From positions 5,685,501 to 5,749,500 of the forward strand of contig NZ_CP109444.1 in assembly GCF_036227225.1 (NCBI RefSeq): a stretch of 64,000 nucleotides of DNA, written 5' to 3'. Positions within the stretch are counted from its first letter, which is position 1, and every line of letters starts with the position of its first letter. Under the pieces are notes generated by a model. That model was given only the letters and a program-made list of their open reading frames with translations, did no database searches and was not told where the DNA came from. The stretch is from Streptomyces sp. NBC_01478 (GTDB lineage Bacteria > Actinomycetota > Actinomycetes > Streptomycetales > Streptomycetaceae). Shown here one piece after another: positions 9,395-16,911 of the stretch. The position numbers and the translations under genes were made by a program.

Positions 9395-9570
9395 GGGGTC
9401 AGCCTAGGTCACGGTGAGGGTGGGGTGGGTCGGGGTGGGGGTTGGCGGGGTTGCGGCCGGGTCGGGGGTGGGGGGCTTGTGTTGTTCGCGGGGTGCGGGT
9501 AGGTGGGGCTGGTCGCGCAGTTCCCCGCGCCCCTGAGGGGATCGGGGTGGGCGGGGCGACAGGAGGCGCC

Positions 9571-11877
9571 CTACTCGTTGGTGAACTCCTCCAGCACCGT
9601 TGCTCCCAGTTCCCGGACGATCAGTTCGTGGCCGGAGAGGGCCGACTCGTCGAGGTCGGGGTCGTCGTCCTCGGGGGTGTCGTCCTCGGCGGAGACGGTG
9701 CGGGGGGCGGGGGGCGGCGCGGGCGCTGCGGGGGGCTGGGGCTGGGCGGGCGCGTGGGCCGAAGGGGAGTTCGTGGTGTTCGTGGGGGCGGGCGTGGAGG
9801 CGGGGGTGGGCTGGGGGGATGCCGGGCGGGGGGTGGCCGTAGCGGGGCCGGGGCTGCCGTAGCCACCAGGTGCTCCGCCGTAGCCGCCCGCCGCGCCACC
9901 GCCACCGCCGTAGGAACCGCCCGGTTGCGGGGGCGGGGTGCCGCCGCCCGACGGGTCGACGATCGCGTCGATCTTCCACGTGACGTTGAACTGCTCGGCC
10001 AGTGCCTGCTTCAGCACGTCCTCGCTGCCGCTGCTGTTGAAGTTGTCCCGCGCACCGGCGTTCACGAAGCCGATCTGGAGGGTCGTGCCGTCGAAACCGG
10101 TGACCTGCGCGTTCTGGCTGAGCAGGATCCAGGTGAAACGGCGGCGGTTCTTCACCACTTCCAGGATGTTCGGCCAGAGCATGCGGGGGTCGAGGCCGCC
10201 GGCCGGGGGCGGGGTGGCGGCTTGGGCGGGGGTCGCGGCCTGGGGGGCGGGGGCCTGTACGGGGGCGGGTGCGGGGGTGTTGTGGGCGGACGGGGGTTGT
10301 CCGCCGCCCGCGGGTGTCGCTGTGGGCCAGCCGCCGGGGCGACGACCGCTGCCTACGGCTGTGGCGGTGGGCCAGGCGCCGGGGGTGGGGGCAGGAGGTT
10401 GTGCCTGGGGCTGCGGCTGTTGGGGTTCCTCGGCGGGCGGGGTCGGCTGGGCGTAGGCCGGGGCGGGGGCCTGCGCCGGCGGCATCGCGGGCGGGGCCGT
10501 AGCGGCGAAGGGGGCGCCGGGGGCGGGGCCGGGCGCGCCTGGACCTCGTACGGCTGCTCGCGCGGCGGCGGCACCGCTGCCCGGCGGGACGGGGGCGCCA
10601 CCCCCATGGGCGGGAGCGGGAGCGGGGGCAGAGACAGGGGCAGGAGTGTGAGCGTGGGCGTGGGCGTCGGGTCCGGGGGCGTAGCCCATGGCGGGCGCGC
10701 CGCCGCCGCCCGAGAAGTTGACGCCGCGCTCCAGTCGGTCGAGGCGGGCCATGACCGACTGCTCGTCGCCGTAGGCGGCGGGAAGCATCACCCGGGCGCA
10801 GATGAGCTCTAGTTGGAGGCGGGGGGAGGTGGTGCCGCGCATCTCGGTCAGGCCGGTGTTGACGAGGTCGGCGGCGCGGCTGAGTTCGGCGGCGCCGAAG
10901 GTGCCGGCCTGGGCCTGCATACGTTCGAGCACGTCGGCCGGGGCGTCGATGAGGCCCTTGTCGAGGGCGTCGGGGACGGCGGCGAGGATCACCAGGTCGC
11001 GGAGGCGCTCCAGCAGGTCGGCGACGAAGCGGCGCGGGTCGTTGCCGCCCTCGATGATGCGGTCGACGACTTCGAAGGCGGCGGCGCCGTCACCGGTGGC
11101 GAAGGCCTCGACGACGGAGTCGAGGAGCGAGGCGTCGGTGTAACCGAGCAGCGAGGTCGCCATGGCGTATGTCACACCGTCGGTGCTCGCCCCCGCGAGC
11201 AACTGGTCCATGACGGACATGGAGTCACGCACGGAACCGGCACCGGCCCGCACGACGAGCGGCAGCACACCGTCCTCGACGGGGATGTCCTCCTGCCCGC
11301 ACACCTGGCCCAGGTAGTCGCGCAGGGTGCTGGGCGGCACGAGCCGGAAGGGGTAGTGATGGGTGCGCGACCGGATCGTCCCGATGACCTTCTCGGGCTC
11401 GGTGGTCGCGAAGATGAACTTGAGGTGCTCCGGCGGCTCCTCGACGACCTTCAGCAGCGCGTTGAAGCCGGCCGGCGTGACCATGTGGGCCTCGTCGATG
11501 ATGTAGATCTTGTAGCGGCTGCTCGCGGGCCCGAAGAAGGCCTTCTCGCGCAGCTCACGGGCGTCGTCCACACCACCGTGCGACGCGGCGTCGATCTCGA
11601 TGACGTCGATGGAACCGGGTCCGTTGCGCGCGAGGTCGCGGCAGGACAGGCACTCGCCGCAGGGGGTCGGGGTGGGGCCCTTCTCGCAGTTCAGACAACG
11701 GGCCAGGATGCGCGCGCTCGTGGTCTTGCCGCAGCCTCGCGGCCCGCTGAACAGGTACGCGTGATTGACCCGGTTGTTCCGCAGCGCCTGCTGCAACGGG
11801 TCGGTTACATGCTCCTGCCCGATGACCTCGGCGAACGACTCCGGGCGATAACGGCGGTACAGCGCGAGAGACGACAC
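9571..11877 (-). CDS. dnaX: DNA polymerase III subunits gamma and tau
   Basis: 768 residues from GTG 11877 (V-S-S-L-A-L-Y-R-R-Y-R-P), the start used by homologues; an upstream start at 11907 is unlikely. The clamp-loader AAA+ domain has Walker A G-P-R-G-C-G-K-T-T, four zinc-binding cysteines (C-L-N-C, C-G-E-C, C-L-S-C) and Walker B I-I-D-E-A-H. A Pro/Ala/Gly-rich linker of about 150 residues and a C-terminal tau-like region follow. TATAAC lies nine bases before the GTG and no Shine-Dalgarno is evident, so a leaderless transcript is possible. Confidence 0.96.
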   Translation of the reverse strand: MSSLALYRRYRPESFAEVIGQEHVTDPLQQALRNNRVNHAYLFSGPRGCGKTTSARILARCLNCEKGPTPTPCGECLSCRDLARNGPGSIDVIEIDAASHGGVDDARELREKAFFGPASSRYKIYIIDEAHMVTPAGFNALLKVVEEPPEHLKFIFATTEPEKVIGTIRSRTHHYPFRLVPPSTLRDYLGQVCGQEDIPVEDGVLPLVVRAGAGSVRDSMSVMDQLLAGASTDGVTYAMATSLLGYTDASLLDSVVEAFATGDGAAAFEVVDRIIEGGNDPRRFVADLLERLRDLVILAAVPDALDKGLIDAPADVLERMQAQAGTFGAAELSRAADLVNTGLTEMRGTTSPRLQLELICARVMLPAAYGDEQSVMARLDRLERGVNFSGGGGAPAMGYAPGPDAHAHAHTPAPVSAPAPAPAHGGGAPVPPGSGAAAARAAVRGPGAPGPAPGAPFAATAPPAMPPAQAPAPAYAQPTPPAEEPQQPQPQAQPPAPTPGAWPTATAVGSGRRPGGWPTATPAGGGQPPSAHNTPAPAPVQAPAPQAATPAQAATPPPAGGLDPRMLWPNILEVVKNRRRFTWILLSQNAQVTGFDGTTLQIGFVNAGARDNFNSSGSEDVLKQALAEQFNVTWKIDAIVDPSGGGTPPPQPGGSYGGGGGAAGGYGGAPGGYGSPGPATATPRPASPQPTPASTPAPTNTTNSPSAHAPAQPQPPAAPAPPPAPRTVSAEDDTPEDDDPDLDESALSGHELIVRELGATVLEEFTNE

Positions 11878-11954
11878 GCGTACGAGGTTATAGGCGCCCA
11901 CTGACAACGGGGGCCGGTGGCGAACTCGGCGCAGCTTCGGCCGCCAGGCGCAGA

Positions 11955-12008
11955 GCTACAGCTACAGCTACAGCTACAGCTACAGCTACAGCTACAGCTA
12001 CAGCTACA
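11955..12008 (+). repeat. (GCTACA)9 hexanucleotide array
   Basis: Nine perfect tandem copies of GCTACA (54 bp) lie between the dnaX start and the 4.5S RNA gene. There is no credible ORF in the array; the plus-strand frame reads Gln-Leu repeats. It starts 78 bp upstream of the dnaX GTG. Confidence 0.97.
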
Positions 12009-12059
12009 GGCAGAGCCACGACCACAGGCGGCGGGAACGCAAGCGCCCCCCACGCACCC

Positions 12060-12136
12060 ACCAGAGCCAACCTACCCTTGCTGCCTTCCGGCCCTGGGGG
12101 AGTTCAGTCAGATAGCGCCGCGTGAGGGGCTCCGCA
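12060..12136 (-). ncRNA. ffs: 4.5S signal recognition particle RNA (small bacterial type)
   Basis: On the minus strand the conserved SRP Alu-less core reads CAGGGCCGGAAGGCAGCAAG, including the GGAA tetraloop closing helix 8. It is flanked by GAGCC at the 5' end and GGCTC at the 3' end that pair as the terminal stem. Position beside dnaX is standard in Streptomyces. Ends are approximate. Confidence 0.88.
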
Positions 12137-12206
12137 CAGGCTACAGGATCTGAGCGGGGGGGAACGAGTTCGCGAGCACTCCTCAACGTCTTGTATTGTT
12201 TGCCGC

Positions 12207-12294
12207 GGAGGATTCGCCTAGTGGCCTAGGGCGCACGCTTGGAAAGCGTGTTGGGGGCAACCCCTCACGAGTTCGAATCTCGTATCCTCCGCCA
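12207..12294 (+). tRNA. tRNA-Ser (anticodon GGA), AICE integration site
   Basis: Acceptor GGAGGAT pairs with ATCCTCC. The anticodon stem CACGC/GCGTG carries the loop TTGGAAA, anticodon GGA. It has the long class II variable arm and an encoded CCA. The 3' 56 bases, from 12239 on, are repeated at 27582-27637. The 5' part is chromosomal and the 3' part was supplied by the integrated element, so the tRNA stays intact. Confidence 0.97.
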
Positions 12295-12359
12295 GTGCCT
12301 CACCGGGCACGATGTCGAAGGGCCCCACCGTTCGCGGTGGGGCCCTTCGTCGTTGGCCG
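12239..12359 (+). repeat. attL: left 121-bp direct repeat
   Basis: Identical to 27582-27672 over the first 91 bp (tRNA 3' half plus spacer). It then has four mismatches in the next nine bases, which form the hairpin loop, and is identical again to the end. The crossover must lie inside the identical 91 bp, most likely in the tRNA anticodon region where identity begins. Confidence 0.95.
12316..12349 (+). terminator. Strong hairpin terminator of tRNA-Ser(GGA), element-derived copy
   Basis: A perfect 15-bp stem, CGAAGGGCCCCACCG with its complement, closed by a TTCG tetraloop. It lies 21 bp after the tRNA CCA. It also faces the 3' end of int and may terminate that operon. Confidence 0.85.
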
Positions 12360-12376
12360 TCTCAGTTTCCGTCTCA
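12356..12376 (+). repeat. Left copy of a 21-bp repeat, probable integrase arm site
   Basis: Exact match, same orientation, to 27444-27464. It contains two GTCTCA hexamers and overlaps the int stop codon. Repeats at both inner ends of an integrated element fit the arm-type sites bound by the N-terminal domain of tyrosine recombinases. Confidence 0.65.
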
Positions 12377-13642
12377 GTTTGTTTTTTCTTCGGTGCCGGT
12401 ATCGGTGTTGGTCCCGGGCAGCACCCAGAGCGCGTCTCCGACTTGCTGCGCGACCTTGCGGAGCATGGTCCCCGTCACGTGCATGTAGCGAGCTCGCATC
12501 CTGGCCGCTCCCCCGGGCTCCCAACCCATGATCGAGTCGATCACGACGTCTGGGACGCCGAGGATCAGGAGGACGGTCGCTGCGGTGTGGCGAGCGTCGT
12601 GGAGACGGCCGTTCCGTACGTCGGCATCCCGCAGCAGCCGCTTCCAGACGTGGAAGTCGGTGTTGGGGCTCAACGGTCCGCCAACTGGCGAGGCGAAGAC
12701 ATACCCCTTGTCCTCCCAGTCAGTGCCAGCAGCGATCCGCTCCCGCTCCTGGACTTCCTGGTGTTGGCGGAGAATCTTGATCAGCGGATCGGGCAGGCCG
12801 ATGGTGCGCCGTCCGGCTCGGGACTTGGTGGACTTGTGTTCGCGGCGGGTCTGCTCTTTCTTGGGGCAGTAGCCCGCCTTCCGGCCACACGAGTTGGCAC
12901 CGCAGCCGTGCGCGTACTTCGGGCGGAGCCGGTTCTTGCGGATGCGGACGTACCCGGCGGCGAGGTCGACGTCTTCCCAGTGCAGGCCGAGCGCCTCGCC
13001 CTGGCGGAGGCCGAGAGCCAGGGCGACGACCCAACGTGCGCTGTTGCGGAGCTTGGCCGCTTCGACAAGCAGGCTCTGTACCTCCTCGATCGTGTAGGGC
13101 TCGATGTCCTCCTCTTCGAGGCGGGGAGCCTTGGCGATCTCGGCGGCGTTGGTGACGACATGCCCACGACGGACCGCTTCGCCGAGGGCGACCCTGATCG
13201 TCCGGTGAGCATGGTGGGCGGTGCCGGCGGAGCTCCCGGACGCCTGCATCTTCCGATAGAAGCGTTCGAGGTGCTCCGGCTCCAGGCCGTCGAGCTTGTG
13301 AGCGCCCAGGCCGGGGACGAGGTGAACGCGTACGTCGACCTCGTACCCGTCGTACGTGTTCTCGGAGACGTACGACTTGGCGATGTTCTCGACCCAGTGC
13401 TCAAGCCAGCTCTGGACGGTCCATCCCTTGCCCGGCTTCCGAAGCTTCTTGTCGTCGCGGGCCCGCTCCATCTCGCGGACGGCCTTGGTCACTTCGGCCT
13501 TGGTCTTCCGCTCGATGTGACGGCGATCGGGCTTGCCGTCGTCTTTGACGCCGACGGTCACCCGGCCGTGCCATTTGCCGTCCTTGCCGAGGTAGATGGA
13601 CGAGGCGCCGTTGGGCTGGCGGGTGCGTTTCGTCTCTGCCAT
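12374..13642 (-). CDS. int: Site-specific tyrosine recombinase (integrase)
   Basis: 422 residues. The N-terminal arm-binding region is basic. A SAM-like core-binding domain (about 70-170) precedes the catalytic domain with R213 (G-L-R-Q-G-E-A), H348-x-x-R351 (H-D-A-R-H-T-A), W374 and nucleophile Y386 (R-Y-M-H-V-T). An insertion with three cysteines around 247-259 (C-G…C-G-R-K…C-P-K-K) is typical of actinobacterial AICE integrases. It catalyses recombination between attP and the tRNA-Ser attB. Adjacent to attL and last gene of the leftward operon. Confidence 0.96.
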   Translation of the reverse strand: MAETKRTRQPNGASSIYLGKDGKWHGRVTVGVKDDGKPDRRHIERKTKAEVTKAVREMERARDDKKLRKPGKGWTVQSWLEHWVENIAKSYVSENTYDGYEVDVRVHLVPGLGAHKLDGLEPEHLERFYRKMQASGSSAGTAHHAHRTIRVALGEAVRRGHVVTNAAEIAKAPRLEEEDIEPYTIEEVQSLLVEAAKLRNSARWVVALALGLRQGEALGLHWEDVDLAAGYVRIRKNRLRPKYAHGCGANSCGRKAGYCPKKEQTRREHKSTKSRAGRRTIGLPDPLIKILRQHQEVQERERIAAGTDWEDKGYVFASPVGGPLSPNTDFHVWKRLLRDADVRNGRLHDARHTAATVLLILGVPDVVIDSIMGWEPGGAARMRARYMHVTGTMLRKVAQQVGDALWVLPGTNTDTGTEEKTN

Positions 13643-13653
13643 GTCTCCCCCCT

Positions 13654-13887
13654 TCAGGCCGCTACAGCGGGACGGCGGCGGAGTTGGGTGACGTATGCGG
13701 GCAGCGCCTCGGCCGGGACTCGGCGAAGTCGGCCTACCGTGACCGATTCGATCTCGCCCGCGAGCACGAGCTTGAAGCAGGTTGTACGGCCGATACGGAG
13801 TCGCCGTGCCGCCTCTTCGACGGTCAGCAGGACCAAGGACGGGTCGGCGAGTTCTGGGACAGCGGTCAAGGCTCGCGGCTCAGCCAC
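13654..13887 (-). CDS. xis: Excisionase (MerR-like HTH)
   Basis: 77 residues, with a HTH_17-type motif V-E-E-A-A-R-R-L-R-I-G-R-T-T followed by the wing G-R-L-R-R-V-P. It directs the integrase towards excision. It lies 11 bp upstream of int, and its start overlaps the end of rep by 8 bp, so rep-xis-int are translationally coupled. Confidence 0.9.
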   Translation of the reverse strand: MAEPRALTAVPELADPSLVLLTVEEAARRLRIGRTTCFKLVLAGEIESVTVGRLRRVPAEALPAYVTQLRRRPAVAA

Positions 13888-15339
13888 GGGTGGGCTCTCC
13901 TTCCGTTCCGAGGGCGGGTTCGAGGGTCTCGGCTAGCCAGGCTTCGGTGGACGAGAGGCCGGTTCCGGCGAAGACCCAGTGGGCGAGGACGTAAGTCGTG
14001 TTGGTGTGGGGTTCTGTTGGCGTTGGGGTCGCTTGGGCACGGCGCCATTCGGCTCGGGCGTTGCGGAGGGCGCCGAGGGTGGTGGAGTAGCGGCGGGATT
14101 TGGTGGAGAAGTGGCCGCGGAAGCCGAGCATGTGGGCCCAGGCGCGCAGGCGGAGGTGTTCCAGGCTCTTGCGGGCGCCGAGGGTCCAGGCGGTGCGGAT
14201 CAGGCGGCGGGCGTGGTCGCTGATGTCGAGGTGGGCGAGTTCGGCGGCGAACTTGAGCGGGCGGTCGAGAGCTCCCGTCGCGGTTTCGGCGCCCTTGGTG
14301 GCGTACTTGGCGATGTAGGCGGCGACGGCTCGTTCGGTGAGTTCCCGGCCGTCGTTGAAGTCGGCGGATCGGATGGTGCGGACGTCGAGTTGGCGGCCGA
14401 AGGTGAAGGTGTGATTGCGGCCGTCGATGGTCGGGCCGTCGACGCGGACCTTGGCCGTCGCGGTACGGATGGCGTCGGTGAGCAGTTCGGCGGTGGCCCA
14501 GGGCGGGGGCGGGGTGTCGCCGCCGGTGGGGCCGTCGATGCGGATGACTGCGTGGAAGTGGACGGCGCCGCGCTTCTGGTACTCGGCGACCTTGGCGAAC
14601 GACACGCGTGCGTGGTCGCGGAACCGACGCTGGGAGAGGCCCGCTCGCTTGGCGACCTCTCGGCGTAGGTAGGTGGAGAAGCGGCGCCAGAGGGGACCTG
14701 CGTGTGCGTTCCAGAGGACGGCGGCTTCGTAGTCGTAGGTGTCCGGGTCGAGGGGTGTGCCGAGTCGCTCGTCGTCCTGGGCATGGTGGGTGCCGCAGCG
14801 GCAGGGGCGGCCGTCGGTGCGGCGGTTGTGGACCGGGCCAAAGCCGGGGGCGGTGAAGGTGGCGAAGACGCGGGGGTGGGTGGCGACGTGTTCGGGGGTG
14901 CCCTTGCCGCCGCGTAGGCCGGAGGTGATCAGGTGGAAGGTGTCGCGGCGGTAGACCTCGGAGCAGGCCGCGCAGCGGGTGGTGCGGCGGTTGTTGCAGC
15001 GGACGAGGAGTTGGCCGGCCGGGAGCGTCGAGGAGTTGAGGTGGTGGAGGATGCCGCCGATCTCGCCGGTCGTGGTGTTGACGTCGCACTCGGTGCGGTG
15101 GCCGTCGAGGGGATGGGGTGGGTGCAGCCGCCGAGGCCGGAGAGTTGGCGGAGGATACCCGGGAGGGTGCCTTGCGCGGCCAGATTCGCTAGTTCGGGGA
15201 GTGGGGCCGGGGTGAGGCGGGTGAAGATGGCTTGCTCCTTCTGGCTGGCTCGGTCAGGAGAGACGGGCCCCGGGGCGGCGAAATGCTTGGTCGTGTGCCG
15301 CCGCCCCGGAGGCCAGGGGTTGTTCAGGGAGTCGTTCAG
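13880..15339 (-). pseudogene. RepSA-like rolling-circle replication initiator, frameshifted
   Basis: Two frames encode one Rep protein. Frame 1, from about 15339 down to about 15113, ends in the motif G-G-C-T-H-P-I-P. Frame 2, from about 15110 to the stop at 13880, continues with L-D-G-H-R-T-E-C-D-V and carries the rest, including Y-D-Y-E-A-A-V-L-W-N-A-H and Q-K-R-G-A-V-H-F-H-A-V. The break is at a run of four G on the plus strand (15109-15112); one extra G would restore an intact ~486-residue protein. No ATG, GTG or TTG precedes either part until GTG 14605 inside the domain. The only upstream candidate is CTG at 15339, overlapping the previous stop as CTGA. Either a real inactivating frameshift or a homopolymer sequencing error. 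Confidence 0.75.
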
Positions 15340-15578
15340 CGGCGGTGGTCGCGGAGCATCGAGCGCAGGACCACGGCGGCTATGGCTACGGAGATGGCCG
15401 TTACGGCGACGGCGGCCAGGAGCGCGGTGAGGACGACTCCGCCGACGACCAGGGCGACGACCGTGTTGCGGTCGATGGCGACCGGCGGAAGCGAGCGCCG
15501 TACAGGCGTCGGGTCGGCCGGGGTGTGGGTGTGCGCGGGCGGCGGGGTCGGGTTGTCGGGGTACTTGGGCAGGAACAC
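15336..15578 (-). CDS. Small membrane protein, Spd-like (plasmid spread)
   Basis: 80 residues from GTG 15578 (V-F-L-P-K-Y-P-D-N), chosen because AAAGGG lies 7 bp upstream; an in-frame ATG at 15611 lies inside the preceding operator. One or two hydrophobic segments occur in the C-terminal half (V-V-A-L-V-V-G-G-V-V…). The size and place, just before rep, match small spread proteins of pSAM2-type elements. The stop TGA overlaps the apparent rep CTG start. Confidence 0.7.
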   Translation of the reverse strand: MFLPKYPDNPTPPPAHTHTPADPTPVRRSLPPVAIDRNTVVALVVGGVVLTALLAAVAVTAISVAIAAVVLRSMLRDHRR

Positions 15579-15597
15579 GGCGAACCCTTTCTCATCT

Positions 15598-15606
15598 ACT
15601 CGTCTA
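15598..15606 (-). promoter_or_regulatory. TAGACGAGT operator A (before spd-rep-xis-int)
   Basis: The 9-mer on the minus strand is followed by AGAT, a ribosome site and GTG 15578. It also contains the TAG stop of the upstream gene. The same layout (AGACGAGTAGAT, RBS, start) occurs at 18667. Confidence 0.7.
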
Positions 15607-15798
15607 GTCATGTGAACCGTTTACGACACCCACTCCGGAACGCGTGCCGGACTCGATGGCGGGGGCGAGGAAGGTGTGCGAGAGCCAGAAGCCGAACAGG
15701 GCGATCAGTACGACGATCCAGGTACGGACGCCGAGGAACTTGACCGCTCCCCAGGCGAAGAAGCCGAGGACGACGACGAGCGGCAGGCTGACGGTCAC
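15604..15798 (-). CDS. Small hydrophobic protein of the transfer region
   Basis: 64 residues from GTG 15798 with GGGAG upstream. Nearly the whole chain is two hydrophobic segments (L-P-L-V-V-V-L-G-F-F-A-W-G and W-I-V-V-L-I-A-L-F-G-F-W-L). It sits 16 bp downstream of a 63-residue gene in the Tra/Spd operon. A role in intramycelial spreading is inferred from position only. Confidence 0.7.
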   Translation of the reverse strand: MTVSLPLVVVLGFFAWGAVKFLGVRTWIVVLIALFGFWLSHTFLAPAIESGTRSGVGVVNGSHD

Positions 15799-15814
15799 GG
15801 GGTGGAACTCCCTT

Positions 15815-16006
15815 TCAGCGGACGGGGCAGCGGTGGGTGTGCGCGGCCAACTCGGCGGCGGCGCGGCTGTCGTAGTCGTGCGAGGCACCGCAGCGCGGGG
15901 CGGTGCAGGCGGCGGTGTGCTTCTCCTGGCCCCGGTCGTCGTAGGACGTGGCGACCTGGACGGGCCCGATGCGGATGACGTTGCGGAAGCGGCGGTTGGC
16001 GGGCAT
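15815..16006 (-). CDS. Small conserved AICE protein (mobile element transfer protein type)
   Basis: 63 residues from ATG 16006 with a strong GAGGAGG site. It begins M-P-A-N-R-R-F-R-N-V-I-R-I-G and has cysteines at C-T-A-P-R-C and near the C-terminus with three histidines, which could bind a metal. It overlaps no neighbour and lies 2 bp after the previous stop. Homologous small proteins are commonly found between tra and rep in AICEs; their function is not established. Confidence 0.75.
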   Translation of the reverse strand: MPANRRFRNVIRIGPVQVATSYDDRGQEKHTAACTAPRCGASHDYDSRAAAELAAHTHRCPVR

Positions 16007-16008
16007 CT

Positions 16009-16191
16009 TCAGTCCTCCTCTCGGCGGTTCGGTGCGGGGAACTCGGCGAGGATGCGGGCAGCTTGGGCAGGGTCCGAGGTCCGGTCGGCGGCTTCCTCGG
16101 CGAGGAGCCGGGCAAGTGCCCATCGGTTGCTGCGGGCCATCTCGCGGGCCGCGTCGAGGTAGTCGGCGGCGGTGTTGAAGGTGAGGGGCAC
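16009..16191 (-). CDS. Small hypothetical protein of the transfer operon
   Basis: 60 residues, M-P-L-T-F-N-T-A-A-D-Y-L-D-A-A-R-E-M-A-R, largely amphipathic helix with no cysteine or membrane segment. It is packed between the DUF2637-like gene (3 bp) and the 63-residue gene (2 bp), so it belongs to the same transcript. No function recognised. Confidence 0.65.
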   Translation of the reverse strand: MPLTFNTAADYLDAAREMARSNRWALARLLAEEAADRTSDPAQAARILAEFPAPNRREED

Positions 16192-16194
16192 GGG

Positions 16195-16830
16195 TCAACT
16201 TCCTGTCGGTGTGAGGTGGGCGGCGATGGCTTCGGCCATGGGTGCCGGGACGCCGAGGCGGGCGCGCAGGGTCGAGACGTCCATGGGGGTTCCGGTTCGG
16301 GTGTGGTGGTCGGCGGCGACCTTGCGGGCGTGGTCGATCAGGGCGGCCGGGACCGGCACGGCGGGGCGGTTGGGTGGCGCCTCGACAGCGAGTTGGGCGG
16401 GCAGCTCGGGGGCTGATTCGGGCTTGTCTTCCTGGTCCTCGACCACCTCGACGGCGACGACCGCCTTGGGCGCCGAGTGGGCGAGGAGGGTTCCGCCGAG
16501 GAAGGCGACGGCGGGCCAGCCCGCGACGAGGATGCGCAGCCAGGCCGGGACGTCGCCGAGATCGAGCAGGCCAGCGGTCGCGACGTTCGCGCCGAGCGAC
16601 GCCGTCAGCGCGATGACGAACCAGCACCAGCCGGAGGCCTTCGCTTCGCCGGTCCGCAGTCGGCGCCAGGCGGCGACGAGCAGGAGATCGACGCTGATGG
16701 GGTAGGCCCATGCTTTCCACCCGTCCTGCCCGGCCGCCGAGGCGATGTCGTGCAGGTGGGCGAAGGAGAGAGCGGCGGCGATGAAGGCTTGGACGAGTAC
16801 CGCGTCGACGCGGGCCAGTTGGGCGCGCAT
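16195..16830 (-). CDS. DUF2637-like membrane protein (SpdB-type spread protein)
   Basis: 211 residues from ATG 16830, preferred over ATG 16857 because GGAAGGAG lies 8 bp upstream. Four hydrophobic segments lie in residues 10-130, with the family-like stretch W-A-Y-P-I-S-V-D-L-L-L-V-A-A after the first. An acidic linker and a C-terminal helical/HTH-like part (L-R-A-R-L-G-V-P) follow. DUF2637 proteins are encoded beside tra in most Streptomyces conjugative elements and are thought to act with Tra in spreading. Confidence 0.8.
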   Translation of the reverse strand: MRAQLARVDAVLVQAFIAAALSFAHLHDIASAAGQDGWKAWAYPISVDLLLVAAWRRLRTGEAKASGWCWFVIALTASLGANVATAGLLDLGDVPAWLRILVAGWPAVAFLGGTLLAHSAPKAVVAVEVVEDQEDKPESAPELPAQLAVEAPPNRPAVPVPAALIDHARKVAADHHTRTGTPMDVSTLRARLGVPAPMAEAIAAHLTPTGS

Positions 16831-16911
16831 GATGCGGCTCCTTCCGGGGTCGGGCATGGAGGGGTAGGGACGTGGCGCGAAGCGGTCACACCAAACCGGG
16901 GTGGGAGAAGG

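Noticed and set aside
11955..12008. Possible CRISPR-like array or coding repeat (Gln-Leu protein)
   Set aside because: Units are 6 bp with no spacers, and the plus-strand frame has no ribosome site or domain; it is a simple tandem repeat.
12239..13936. 565-residue plus-strand ORF starting in tRNA-Ser
   Set aside because: Starts at TTG in the tRNA and runs antisense to int and xis, whose catalytic residues are clear.
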